NCBI GenBank assembly: GCA_963973915.1 | Contig: CAXBBM010000001.1 | Coordinates: 1 to 64,000 of the forward strand | DNA: 64,000 nucleotides | Direction: 5' to 3' | Source of the DNA: Polycyclovorans sp002706265 | GTDB taxonomy: Bacteria > Pseudomonadota > Gammaproteobacteria > Nevskiales > Nevskiaceae | Part shown: piece by piece, positions 7,618 through 18,946 of the stretch | Layout of the letters: each line of letters starts with the position of its first letter | Numbering within the stretch: the stretch's first letter is position 1 | The notes under the pieces: generated by a model | Databases searched by the model: none | Told to the model about the DNA's origin: nothing | What the model saw: only the letters and a program-made list of their open reading frames with translations | Program-made: the position numbers and the translations under genes

Positions 7618-7802
7618 CGAGGTTTTCTCCTGTTTTTTTGACGGCTTTTACCGTCAGGGACCAGGAGACCCGCTGATGCCCGGAAAGCCGCATGAAACAA
7701 GCTTTCCCGAGAAGGCTTTTACCGTCAAAGACGGTAAAAGTCTCAATAGTGAACGAGAGTGTCTTAATTGCGCATCAATTCTTACCGTCAGCTCTACCGT
7801 CA
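7512..7802. repeat. TACCGTCA repeat family around the integrase start
   Basis: TACCGTCA occurs in direct orientation at 7531-7538, 7649-7656, 7720-7727, 7783-7790 and 7795-7802. An inverted copy TGACGGTA at 7512-7519 makes a hairpin inside the integrase coding region. At 7639-7656 TGACGG pairs with CCGTCA, and at 7716-7740 CTTTTACCGT pairs with ACGGTAAAAG around 5 nt. The last two direct copies are 12 bp apart. The density and the location upstream of the integrase suggest arm-type integrase sites or binding sites for the AlpA-like or another regulator. Confidence 0.6.
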
Positions 7803-7918
7803 ACCGTTTTTGCTGGTCGGCGATAGCCATCGATAGTTACCGCGACGTATTTCTTTTTAAATCAACACGTTACAGCGGCCTTGTCGATAGCTGGCGATAG
7901 TCCTTGAAGGACCTAAAT
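7618..7918. other. Intergenic stretch between integrase and guaA (recombination/control region)
   Basis: There is no gene here that I can support. The stretch holds TACCGTCA repeats (7649-7802) and four CGATAG repeats (7821-7900), and it is noticeably more AT-rich than its surroundings. It ends at the guaA stop codon. It should contain the integrase promoter and the attachment region. Confidence 0.6.
7821..7900. repeat. Two pairs of CGATAG repeats, each pair in 10-bp phase
   Basis: CGATAG occurs at 7821-7826 and 7831-7836, and again at 7885-7890 and 7895-7900. Within each pair the copies start exactly 10 bp apart, about one helical turn, and the two pairs start 64 bp apart. This layout, ending 18 bp from the guaA stop, fits cooperative binding sites of a recombination factor. 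Confidence 0.5.
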
Positions 7919-7936
7919 TCACTCCCACTCAATCGT
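7919..7936. other. Probable attachment site at the guaA 3' end
   Basis: The last codons and stop codon of guaA occupy this position, including TCCCACTC at 7923-7930 (reverse strand GAGTGGGA). The guaA 3' terminus is a known target for integrases of this type, and the integrase gene lies directly beyond it. The second copy expected at the other element end is not in the window, so the core extent is unproven. Confidence 0.55.
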
Positions 7937-9490
7937 CGCCGGTGGCTTGCCCGAGATGTCGTAGACCACACGGGAGATGTTGGGCACTTCGTTGACGATG
8001 CGTCGTGAGCACACGTCGAGCAGGTCGTAGGGCAGGTGGGCCCAGTGGGCGGTCATGAAGTCGATGGTTTCGACGGCGCGCAGGGCGATGACCGGGGCGT
8101 GGCGGCGGCCATCTCCGGTGACGCCGACGCTTTTCACCGGCAGGAATACGGCGAAGGCCTGGCTGACGCGGTCGTACCAGCCGGCCTTGCGCAGCTCTTC
8201 AATGAAGATGGCGTCGGCGCGGCGCAGCGTGTCGGCGGCGCTGCGGGTGACTTCGCCGAGGATGCGCACGCCCAGGCCCGGGCCGGGGAAGGGGTGGCGC
8301 ATCACCATGTCGCGCGGCAGGCCGAGTTCGAGGCCGATTTTGCGTACTTCGTCCTTGAACAGTTCGCGCAGTGGCTCGACCAGTTGCATGCGCATGTGGG
8401 CGGGCAGGCCGCCGACGTTGTGATGGCTTTTGATGACGTGGGCTTTGCCGGTCTTCGCGCCGGCGCTCTCGATCACGTCGGGGTAGATGGTGCCCTGCGC
8501 CAGAAAATCGACGTCGGTGAGTTGGGTGGCCTCGGCTTCGAACACGTCGATGAAGGCGCCGCCGATGATCTTGCGCTTGGCTTCGGGGTCGTCCACCCCT
8601 GACAGGGCATCCATGAAGCGGTCCTGCGCATTGGCGCGGATGACCTTGACGCCCAGGTGGTCGGAAAACACTTTCATCACCTGGTCGCCTTCATTGAGGC
8701 GCAGCAGGCCGTTGTCGACGAACACGCAGGTGAGCTGGTCACCGATGGCCTGGTGCAGCAGCGCGGCGACGACGCTGGAATCGACCCCGCCGGACAGCCC
8801 CAGCAGCACCTTGCGGCTGCCGACCTGCTCGCGCACCCGCGCCACCGCGTCGGTGACGATGTTGGCCGGCGTCCATGCGCGGGCGCAGCCACAGATGTCG
8901 TGGACGAAGCGCGACAACACCGCCTGCCCCTGCTTGGTATGCGTGACTTCGGGGTGAAACTGCAGGCCGAAGTAGCCGCGCGATTCATCGCCCATGGCGG
9001 CAATTTCAAGGTCGCCGGTGTTGCCGATGCGGCTGAAGCCCGGCGGCAGTTCGTACACGTAGTCGCCGTGGCTCATCCACACGTCGAGCAGGCCGTGGCC
9101 CTCGGCGTTGCGGTGGTCCTCAATGCCGTCAAACAGCCTGGAGTGGCCGCGGGCACGCAGTTGCGCATAACCGAACTCGTGCACGGTGCCGGGCGCCACT
9201 TTGCCGCCCAGTTGTTCTGCCATGGTCTGCATGCCGTAGCAGATGCCCAGCACCGGCACGCCCAGGGCCCATACCGCATCGCTGGCGCGCGGGCTGCCGG
9301 CCGCCGTCACCGATTCTGGCCCGCCCGAGAGCACGATGCCTTTGGGGGCGAACGTGTTGATGGCGTCGTCGCCCACGTCCCAGGGCATCAGCTCGCAGTA
9401 CACCCCGGCTTCGCGCACGCGGCGGGCGATGAGCTGGGTGAGCTGCGAGCCGAAGTCGAGGATCAGGATGCGGTCGGCGTGAATGTTCAT
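7919..9490 (-). CDS. guaA: GMP synthase (glutamine-hydrolysing)
   Basis: This 523-residue protein converts XMP to GMP using glutamine and ATP, the last step of guanine nucleotide synthesis. Its length is close to the 525 residues of the E. coli enzyme. The N-terminal class I glutaminase domain (1-205) has nucleophile Cys84 in LGICYGMQT and a His in the HPEVTHT motif. The ATP pyrophosphatase domain follows with the P-loop GLSGGVDSSV at about 231. The C-terminal dimerisation domain ends in PATIEWE, the conserved terminus. It lies 96 bp downstream of guaB in the same orientation, and the pair forms the usual guaBA unit. The reading frame is intact despite the adjacent insertion. Confidence 0.98.
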   Translation of the reverse strand: MNIHADRILILDFGSQLTQLIARRVREAGVYCELMPWDVGDDAINTFAPKGIVLSGGPESVTAAGSPRASDAVWALGVPVLGICYGMQTMAEQLGGKVAPGTVHEFGYAQLRARGHSRLFDGIEDHRNAEGHGLLDVWMSHGDYVYELPPGFSRIGNTGDLEIAAMGDESRGYFGLQFHPEVTHTKQGQAVLSRFVHDICGCARAWTPANIVTDAVARVREQVGSRKVLLGLSGGVDSSVVAALLHQAIGDQLTCVFVDNGLLRLNEGDQVMKVFSDHLGVKVIRANAQDRFMDALSGVDDPEAKRKIIGGAFIDVFEAEATQLTDVDFLAQGTIYPDVIESAGAKTGKAHVIKSHHNVGGLPAHMRMQLVEPLRELFKDEVRKIGLELGLPRDMVMRHPFPGPGLGVRILGEVTRSAADTLRRADAIFIEELRKAGWYDRVSQAFAVFLPVKSVGVTGDGRRHAPVIALRAVETIDFMTAHWAHLPYDLLDVCSRRIVNEVPNISRVVYDISGKPPATIEWE

Positions 9491-9586
9491 GGGGGTGTGG
9501 GGTCAGTTCATCAGGGCCGACAGGGCCGGGCAGCAGGCACTAACGCGGTGCCAGGGCGGCACGCGCCGGGCAGTGCGCGGCGGGGC

Positions 9587-11059
9587 CTAGCGGTCGTCAA
9601 CGCGGTAGTTGGGCGCTTCTTTGGTGATTGACACGTCATGCACATGGCTTTCGCGCATGCCGGCCCCGGTGATTTTCACGAAGCGGGTTTCGGTGCGCAT
9701 TTGCGCCACCGTGGTGCAGCCGGTGTAGCCCATGGCGGCCCGCAGGCCGCCCACCATTTGATGCAGGATCGACGCCATGGGCCCTTTGTAGGGCACGCGG
9801 CCTTCGATGCCTTCGGGCACCAGCTTTTCGACCTCGGCGGTCGTGTCCTGGAAGTAGCGGTCTTTGGAGCCCTGCGCCATGGCGCCCAGCGAGCCCATGC
9901 CGCGATAGCTCTTGTACGAGCGGCCCTGGTACAACTCGACCTCGCCGGGCGCCTCTTCGGTGCCGGCCAGCATGGAGCCCACCATCACCGCATAGGCGCC
10001 GGCCGCGATGGCCTTGGCGAAGTCGCCGGAGTAGCGCACGCCTCCGTCGGCGATCAGGGGAATGCCGCGATCTTTCAAAGCCGCGGCCACGCTCATCACC
10101 GCGCTGATCTGTGGCACGCCCACACCGGCGACGATGCGCGTGGTGCAGATCGAGCCGGGACCAATGCCCACCTTCACCGCATCGGCACCGGCATCGGCCA
10201 GGGCAATGGCCGCTTCGCCGGTGGCGATGTTGCCGCCAATGACCTGCACCTGCGGGTAATGCGCCTTGACCCAGCGCACGCGATCGAGCACGCCTTGCGA
10301 ATGGCCGTGGGCGGTGTCGACCACGATCACGTCCACGCCGGCTTCGACCAGCCGCTCGATACGCTCGTCGGTGTCGCCCCCGGTGCCCACCGCCGCGCCG
10401 ACGCGCAGGCGGCCTTCGCTGTCCTTGCAGGCCAGCGGATGGTCGGTGGATTTCTGGATGTCCTTCACGGTAATCATGCCGCGTAGGGCGAAGGCGTCGT
10501 TGATCACCAGCACCTTTTCGATGCGATGCTTGTGCAGCTTGTCGAGCACTTCCTCGCGCGAGGCGCCTTCGCGCACGGTCACGAGCCGCTCTTTGGGCGT
10601 CATGATGCGCGACACCGGCTCATCAAAATGGGTTTCGAAGCGCAGGTCACGCGCGGTGACGATGCCGACCAGATGCTCACCATCGACCACCGGCACGCCG
10701 CTGATCTTGTTGGCGCGGGTGAGCTTGAGCACCTCGCCGATGGTCATAGTCGGGTCGACGGTGATGGGGTCGGCAATCACGCCGGACTCGTGCTTTTTCA
10801 CCGCCCGGACCTCCTGCGCCTGGCCCTCGGGCGGCAGGTTCTTGTGGACGATGCCCATGCCGCCTTCCTGCGCGATGGCAATGGCCAGCGAGGCTTCGGT
10901 CACCGTGTCCATCGCCGCTGAAAGCAAGGGAATGTTGAGGGTGATGGCCTGCGTCAGCTGCGTTTGCGTCGAGACTTGCCGTGGCAGCACGTTCGAATAA
11001 GCCGGTTGCAGCAACACGTCGTCGAAGGTCAGCGCTTCGCGCTCGATGCGGTCAAACAT
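9587..11059 (-). CDS. guaB: IMP dehydrogenase
   Basis: The protein has 490 residues. The start at 11059 is chosen because MFDRIEREALTFDDV is the conserved family N-terminus; the frame remains open further upstream into xseA. It oxidises IMP to XMP with NAD+, the committed step to guanine nucleotides. The barrel domain is interrupted by two CBS modules (about 93-205). The catalytic loop GPGSICTTR carries Cys305. It is divergent from xseA with only 31 bp between start codons, so its control elements must overlap the xseA start. Confidence 0.97.
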   Translation of the reverse strand: MFDRIEREALTFDDVLLQPAYSNVLPRQVSTQTQLTQAITLNIPLLSAAMDTVTEASLAIAIAQEGGMGIVHKNLPPEGQAQEVRAVKKHESGVIADPITVDPTMTIGEVLKLTRANKISGVPVVDGEHLVGIVTARDLRFETHFDEPVSRIMTPKERLVTVREGASREEVLDKLHKHRIEKVLVINDAFALRGMITVKDIQKSTDHPLACKDSEGRLRVGAAVGTGGDTDERIERLVEAGVDVIVVDTAHGHSQGVLDRVRWVKAHYPQVQVIGGNIATGEAAIALADAGADAVKVGIGPGSICTTRIVAGVGVPQISAVMSVAAALKDRGIPLIADGGVRYSGDFAKAIAAGAYAVMVGSMLAGTEEAPGEVELYQGRSYKSYRGMGSLGAMAQGSKDRYFQDTTAEVEKLVPEGIEGRVPYKGPMASILHQMVGGLRAAMGYTGCTTVAQMRTETRFVKITGAGMRESHVHDVSITKEAPNYRVDDR

Positions 11060-11080
11060 AAGGGACTCCGGCAAAAACAT

Positions 11081-11086
11081 ATTATA
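11081..11086 (-). promoter_or_regulatory. Consensus -10 element upstream of guaB
   Basis: The reverse strand reads a perfect TATAAT here, 21 bp upstream of the guaB ATG and within 5 bp of the xseA start codon. No good -35 hexamer is visible at the usual distance, so an activator or a non-standard -35 would be needed. Confidence 0.4.
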
Positions 11087-11090
11087 GGTC

Positions 11091-12422
11091 ATGGACCCGC
11101 TGCCCCTTCCCACCGTTTACGCCGTTTCTGAACTCAGCCGCCTGTTGCGCGAGGTGCTCGAGTCCAATTTCACCGCCGTCTGGGTGGAGGGCGAAATCTC
11201 CAATCTGGCGCGTCCGGCCTCGGGCCACTGGTATTTCACGCTGAAAGATGGCGAGGCGCAGTTGCGCGCGGCCATGTTCAAACCGGCCAATCGGCTGGTG
11301 CGCCCGGCGCCCAATAATGGGGATCAGGTGCGGGTGCGGGCGCGCATTTCCATGTATCCGGCGCGGGGCGACCTGCAGCTGATCTGCGAACACATGGAGC
11401 CGGCGGGTCTGGGCGCCAAGCTGGCGGCCCTGGAAGCGCTGAAGACCCAGTTGCAGGCCGAAGGCGTGTTCGACGCCACACGCAAGCGGCCGATTCCCGC
11501 CTTTCCGCGGTGCATTGGGCTGGTCACCTCGGCGACCGGCGCGGCGGTGCAGGACGTGATGACCACCCTGGCGCGCCGCTTCCCTCTGGTGCCGGTGCGC
11601 CTTTATCCCGTGCTGGTGCAGGGCGAGGGCGCCGCCCCGGCCATTGCCCGTGCGCTGCGCGACCCGCGCTGGGCGACCGAGGCCGACGTGCTGTTGCTGG
11701 TGCGCGGTGGCGGCTCGATCGAAGACCTGTGGGCCTTCAACGAGGCCGACGTGGTGCGTGCGGTGCGCGACTGCGCCGTGCCGGTGATCAGCGGGGTCGG
11801 GCATGAAACCGACACCACGCTGGTGGACCTGGCGGCCGACCTGCGCGCCCCGACGCCCACCGGAGCGGCCGAACGCGCGGTGCCCGATCAGACTGAACTG
11901 AAGGCCGGCATCGCGCGCCTGCTGCAGCGGCTGACCCTGACCACGTCGCGCAGCCTGAGCCGCCGGCAACAACTGCTGGATCGCAGCAGCGCACAGCTGC
12001 TGCGGCAACGCCCGACCCGGCGACTGCAGGTGCTGGCGCAGCGGCTCGATGAGCTGGCCGTGCGCCTTGAGTCGCACCCGCGCCGCCTGCTGGCGCAGCG
12101 AGGGCAAGGCCTCAGCGGTCTGATTCAGAGGCTGGTGCGGCGCGATCCCCGTGCCCGGTTAAGCGAAGCGGCCACCCGCCACGCAGACCTGCACCGTCGG
12201 CTGCAGACGGCCCAGCAGCGCCTGATGCATGCCCAGCGGCAGCGCTGGCAGTTGGCCACACGCACCCTGCAGGCCCTGTCGCCCGAGGGGGCGCTGGCGC
12301 GGGGTTTTGTGCTGGTGCGCGACGCGCACGGCGCGGTGGTGACGCGCGCCGCCCAGGTGCCGGACCGGGCCGAACTGATCCTGCAGTTTCACGATGCGTC
12401 TGTGCCGGTCACGCGCCGGTAG
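11091..12422 (+). CDS. xseA: Exodeoxyribonuclease VII large subunit
   Basis: The protein has 443 residues. The N-terminal OB-fold domain (about 5-100; YAVSELSRLLREVLE, WVEGEISNL, GHWYFTLKD) binds single-stranded DNA. The catalytic domain contains IGLVTSATGAA, RGGGSIEDLWAFN and ISGVGHETD, the conserved family motifs. Long helices fill 260-400, where the small subunits normally dock. With XseB it degrades single-stranded DNA during repair. The small-subunit gene is not next to it, which is usual. It is divergent from guaB, the standard arrangement. Confidence 0.96.
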   Translation: MDPLPLPTVYAVSELSRLLREVLESNFTAVWVEGEISNLARPASGHWYFTLKDGEAQLRAAMFKPANRLVRPAPNNGDQVRVRARISMYPARGDLQLICEHMEPAGLGAKLAALEALKTQLQAEGVFDATRKRPIPAFPRCIGLVTSATGAAVQDVMTTLARRFPLVPVRLYPVLVQGEGAAPAIARALRDPRWATEADVLLLVRGGGSIEDLWAFNEADVVRAVRDCAVPVISGVGHETDTTLVDLAADLRAPTPTGAAERAVPDQTELKAGIARLLQRLTLTTSRSLSRRQQLLDRSSAQLLRQRPTRRLQVLAQRLDELAVRLESHPRRLLAQRGQGLSGLIQRLVRRDPRARLSEAATRHADLHRRLQTAQQRLMHAQRQRWQLATRTLQALSPEGALARGFVLVRDAHGAVVTRAAQVPDRAELILQFHDASVPVTRR

Positions 12423-12478
12423 CGCCCGCAGACCTGCACGCGACCAGACCCCGACCGCCATGCCGGCGGGGCGTGTCA

Positions 12479-14299
12479 TCAGGAGAACGCGAAGTCGGCC
12501 TCCGGCAAGCCGGTCATGGAGTTGCTGGGCTTGGTCATCGACGCGGCATGGCCCTTGGCGCGCGGCAGCAGATGGTCGAAGTAGAAGGTCGCCGTGGCCA
12601 GCTTGGCCTTGTAGAACGCGGGCGTCTCGGTGCCGTCGCCGTCGGTCAGTTTCTTCTGCGCCACGGCCGCTTGCCGCGCCCAGAAGTAGCCCATCATCAC
12701 GTAGCCTGAATACATCAAAAAGTGATGCGACGCGGACGACACCACGTCGCGGTCCTTGCGCGCCCTCAGCATCAGTCGCAGCGTCAGCACGTTCCACTCG
12801 GCGGCATAGCGGCCCATGTCGGTGGCAAAGCGGCGCAGGCCGCGGTGACGCAGATGGTCGAGCGCAAAACGCGCCATCTGCCCGGTGAAGTCCCGCACGC
12901 AGGCGCCGCGGGTGGTGAGCAGCACCTTGCGCCCCAGCAGGTCGAGCGCCTGGATGCCGGTGGTGCCTTCATAGAGCGTGGCGATGCGCGCATCGCGGGC
13001 GATCTGCTCCATGCCGTGCTCCCAGATGTAGCCATGGCCGCCGAACACCTGCATGCCCTGGTTGGCCGCTTCCAGCCCCATCTCGGTGAGAAAGCCCTTG
13101 AGGATGGGCGTGAAAAATCCCAGCGTGTCGTCCCACTTCTGGAACTTCTCGGGGTCGCCCTCGATGATGCCGTTGACCATGTGGTCGGCGTACTGGGCGG
13201 CAAAGTAGATCATGGCCCGGCCACCCTCGGCGAACGCCTTCTGGGTGAGCAGCATGCGCCGCACATCGGCGTGGTGGATGATCGCGTCGGCGTTCTTCTC
13301 AGGCTCTTTCTTGCCGGAGAGCGCGCGCATCGAGCGGCGGTCTTTGGCATAGGCCAACGATCCCTGGAAGGACAATTCCGCGTGCGCCACGCCCTGAATG
13401 GCGGTGCCGATGCGCGCGGTGTTCATGAAGGTGAACATGGCCTCAAGACCCTCGTTGGGCTTGCCGAGCATGAAGCTGGTGGCGGCATCGAAGTTGAGCA
13501 CACAGGTGGCCGAGGCCTTGATGCCCATCTTGTGTTCCAGCGAGGCCACGGTGACGCCGTTGCGCTCACCGACGCCGCCGTCTGCCGCGGGCAGAAACTT
13601 GGGCACGATGAACAGCGAGATGCCGCGCGTGCCCGCCGGGGCGTCGGGCAGACGCGCCAGCACGATGTGCACAATGTTTTCGGCCAGATCGTGATCGCCG
13701 GAGCTGATGAAGATCTTGGTGCCGGTGATGCGGAAGCTGCCGTCGGCCTGCGGCTCGGCCTTGGTGGTGAGCTGGCCCAGATCGGTACCGCACTGCGGCT
13801 CGGTCAGGCACATGGTGCCGGTCCAGCGGCCTTCGGTGAGCGGCGGCATGTAGGTGGAAAGCTGCGCGGGCGTGCCGTATTGCATCAGCGTGTTCATGCA
13901 GCCCATCGACAGGCCGGGGTACATGAGGAACGGCCAGTTGGCGGTGCCCATCATCTCCGACTTGAGCAGGCCGAGGCTCATCGGCAGGCCCTGGCCGCCG
14001 TATTCCGCCGGGTGCGAAAGACCCTGCCAGCCCCCTTGCACGTACTGGGCATAGGCTTCCGGGTAGCCCTTGGGGGTGAACACCTGACCGTCTTCGAGGC
14101 GGCAGCCTTCGGCGTCGCCGCTCATGTAGAGCGGGGACAGCACCTCTTCGCAGAACGTTGCGCACTCTTCGAGAATGGCGTTCACGGTGTCGGGATCGGC
14201 ATCGGTGCCGTTGCTCAGGCCGGCGTAGTGGGCCGGAAAGTCGAACACTTCATTGAGCAGGAAACGGGTGTCGCGCAGCGGCGCTTTGTACTGGGGCAT
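12479..14299 (-). CDS. Acyl-CoA dehydrogenase of the long (about 600-residue) type
   Basis: This 606-residue FAD flavoprotein catalyses alpha,beta-dehydrogenation of an acyl-CoA. The acyl-CoA dehydrogenase domains cover about 35-460: CLTEPQCGTDLGQL binds FAD and substrate, QVFGGHGYIWEHGMEQ is the conserved C-terminal-domain motif, and LYEGTTGIQ supplies the catalytic base Glu444. An extra C-terminal domain (470-595) places it in the group that includes methylmercaptopropionyl-CoA dehydrogenase (DmdC) and several fatty acyl-CoA dehydrogenases. The substrate cannot be read from sequence. It lies 180 bp from an acyl-CoA ligase in the same orientation, so activation followed by beta-oxidation of an organic acid is likely. 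Confidence 0.9.
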   Translation of the reverse strand: MPQYKAPLRDTRFLLNEVFDFPAHYAGLSNGTDADPDTVNAILEECATFCEEVLSPLYMSGDAEGCRLEDGQVFTPKGYPEAYAQYVQGGWQGLSHPAEYGGQGLPMSLGLLKSEMMGTANWPFLMYPGLSMGCMNTLMQYGTPAQLSTYMPPLTEGRWTGTMCLTEPQCGTDLGQLTTKAEPQADGSFRITGTKIFISSGDHDLAENIVHIVLARLPDAPAGTRGISLFIVPKFLPAADGGVGERNGVTVASLEHKMGIKASATCVLNFDAATSFMLGKPNEGLEAMFTFMNTARIGTAIQGVAHAELSFQGSLAYAKDRRSMRALSGKKEPEKNADAIIHHADVRRMLLTQKAFAEGGRAMIYFAAQYADHMVNGIIEGDPEKFQKWDDTLGFFTPILKGFLTEMGLEAANQGMQVFGGHGYIWEHGMEQIARDARIATLYEGTTGIQALDLLGRKVLLTTRGACVRDFTGQMARFALDHLRHRGLRRFATDMGRYAAEWNVLTLRLMLRARKDRDVVSSASHHFLMYSGYVMMGYFWARQAAVAQKKLTDGDGTETPAFYKAKLATATFYFDHLLPRAKGHAASMTKPSNSMTGLPEADFAFS

Positions 14300-14475
14300 G
14301 GACCAACTCCAAGCGAAAAGTGAACCCGCGTCACCCTACGCCGGTTGGCCGTGGCGACAATGGCCGCCGCACCACCTCGATGTTGCGGTGCGGCAAATGC
14401 CGCACCCAAACCGAATTCCTGGACCCGCGACCCGCAATGCTCAGCGGCATCCCCCGGGCGACGGGCGCGCGAACC

Positions 14476-16008
<1,533 letters not shown>

Positions 16009-16266
16009 AGTGCGGTTCTCCTCCACGGTCGGGCGTTTGGCCCTGGTTTATTTTTTGAGGGTGCCGGCGGACGCAGGCCCCACGCATGATGACCAATTGC
16101 GCCGCGTGCGGCGATAGGCGTCACGCGGAGGGCCTCACGCCGCTTCCTCAATCCCCTTTGATCAGCGGGGCGACCCGTCGCGGCGATGGTGCTCGCGGCC
16201 CGTGGCCGGGTTGCGGGGCCGATGGCATACTCCGCGCCCCCAAAGTCGAACAGACCCACAGTCCCG

Positions 16267-17362
<1,096 letters not shown>

Positions 17363-17373
17363 AGCAGATCTCT

Positions 17374-18870
17374 ATGAACGATTCCCCCGAAACGCCGCAG
17401 GACGAAAACCACCTCATCGCCACCCGCCGCGAAAAGCTCGCGCAGTTGCGAGCGCGGGGTCAGGCGTTTCCGAACACGTTTCGGCGCGACTGCCTCAGCG
17501 ACCACCTGCACGGCGCCTATGGCGACATGGACAAGGAAGCGCTGGAACCGATCGAAACCCGCTTCAAGCTTGCCGGGCGCCTCATGGCCAAGCGGGTCAT
17601 GGGCAAGGCCAGCTTCGGCCAGTTGCAGGACAGCGCCGGGCGCATCCAGATTTTCTGCCAGCTCAATGCCCTGGGTGAGGAGGTTTACAACGTCTTCAAG
17701 ACGGCGGATGTGGGCGACGTGATCGGCGTCAGCGGCCGCATCTTCAAGACCAAGACCGGCGAGCTGTCGGTCTGGGCCGAGTCGCTGGAGCTGCTGGTCA
17801 AGAACCTGCGGCCGTTGCCGGAAAAATGGTCGGGCCTCACCGACACTGAAATCCGCTACCGCCAGCGCTACGTCGACCTCATGGTCAACCCCGAAGTGAA
17901 GGAAACCTTCGCCAAGCGCGGCAAGACCATCCGCTTCATTCGCCAGTTTCTCGATGCCATCGGCTTCGAAGAAGTCGAAACACCGATGTTGCAGGCCATT
18001 CCCGGCGGGGCGGCGGCACGGCCGTTCGTGACCCACCATAACGCGCTCGATCGTGATCTGTACCTGCGCATCGCCCCCGAGCTGTACCTCAAGCGGCTGG
18101 TGGTGGGCGGCATCGAACGGGTCTACGAGATCAACCGCAATTTTCGCAACGAGGGGCTGTCCACCCGGCACAACCCCGAGTTCACCATGCTCGAGTTCTA
18201 CCAGGCCTACGCCGATTACATCGACGCCATGGACCTGGTCGAAACCCTGGTGCGTGACTGCGCGGTGACGGTCAACGGCACGGCGCAGTTCCCGTATCAG
18301 GGTCGCGACTACGACCTGGAGCAGCCGTTCAACCGCTGGACCATGCGCGACGCCGTGGCGCGCTTCAATCCCGGGTTCACGGGCTTTGACGACCGCGACG
18401 CGCTGGCGGCCTACGCGCAGAAGGTGGGGGCCGATGCCAAGCCCGCTTATGGCGCCGGCAAGCTGCTCACCGAGATTTTCGAGAAGACCGTCGAGGCCCG
18501 GCTGCTCGATCCCACCTTCATCACCGAATACCCCACCGAGGTGTCGCCGCTGGCGCGCCGCAGTGACCACAATCCCGACGTGACCGACCGCTTCGAGTTC
18601 TTCATCGGCGGCCGTGAGGTGGCCAACGGTTTCTCGGAGTTGAACGACGCCGAAGATCAGGCCGGTCGCTTCCGTGCCCAGGTGGCCGCCAAGGATGCCG
18701 GCGACGACGAGGCCATGGTGTTCGATGCCGACTACATCCGTGCGCTGGAATACGGCCTGCCCCCCACGGCGGGCGTGGGCATCGGCATCGATCGCCTGGT
18801 GATGTTCCTGACCGACGCGGCGAGCATTCGCGACGTGCTGCTTTTTCCGCAGATGAAGCCAGAAAGCTGA
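17374..18870 (+). CDS. lysS: Lysyl-tRNA synthetase, class II
   Basis: This 498-residue protein charges tRNA-Lys. The N-terminal OB-fold anticodon-binding domain (about 60-150; VMGKASFGQLQD) is followed by the class II catalytic domain. That domain has motif 1 around residues 185-215 (FLDAIGFEEVETPML), motif 2 FRNEGLSTRHNPEFTMLE, and motif 3 GVGIGIDRLVM near the C-terminus. Length and motif order are normal. It follows prfB closely, as in E. coli and many gammaproteobacteria, and is probably cotranscribed with it. Confidence 0.97.
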   Translation: MNDSPETPQDENHLIATRREKLAQLRARGQAFPNTFRRDCLSDHLHGAYGDMDKEALEPIETRFKLAGRLMAKRVMGKASFGQLQDSAGRIQIFCQLNALGEEVYNVFKTADVGDVIGVSGRIFKTKTGELSVWAESLELLVKNLRPLPEKWSGLTDTEIRYRQRYVDLMVNPEVKETFAKRGKTIRFIRQFLDAIGFEEVETPMLQAIPGGAAARPFVTHHNALDRDLYLRIAPELYLKRLVVGGIERVYEINRNFRNEGLSTRHNPEFTMLEFYQAYADYIDAMDLVETLVRDCAVTVNGTAQFPYQGRDYDLEQPFNRWTMRDAVARFNPGFTGFDDRDALAAYAQKVGADAKPAYGAGKLLTEIFEKTVEARLLDPTFITEYPTEVSPLARRSDHNPDVTDRFEFFIGGREVANGFSELNDAEDQAGRFRAQVAAKDAGDDEAMVFDADYIRALEYGLPPTAGVGIGIDRLVMFLTDAASIRDVLLFPQMKPES

Positions 18871-18946
18871 ACGCACCGCCGTGCAGGGGCTATTTTTCGT
18901 GACAAGCTGACGCATACTGCCGGCGCCGCGTTCACGGGAATCATTG

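Larger units (their letters stand above)
1..7918. mobile_element. Terminal segment of an integrative element inserted at the guaA 3' end
   Basis: This stretch lies between the left window edge and the stop codon of guaA. It contains a P4-type tyrosine integrase adjacent to guaA, an AlpA-like regulator, a DUF2958-type gene, a toxin-antitoxin-like pair and a three-gene operon of uncharacterised proteins. All of these are typical accessory genes, whereas everything from guaA rightward is conserved housekeeping gene content. The 3' end of guaA is a known integration site for elements with this kind of integrase. The far end of the element and its conjugation or replication genes are not visible, so its size and self-transferability cannot be judged. 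The boundary at about 7918 is inferred from the guaA stop codon and has not been shown by an attachment-site duplication. Confidence 0.8.

Noticed and set aside
7512..7802. CRISPR-like array made of TACCGTCA repeats
   Set aside because: The repeats are only 8 bp, irregularly spaced and partly inside a coding gene; they look like protein-binding sites.
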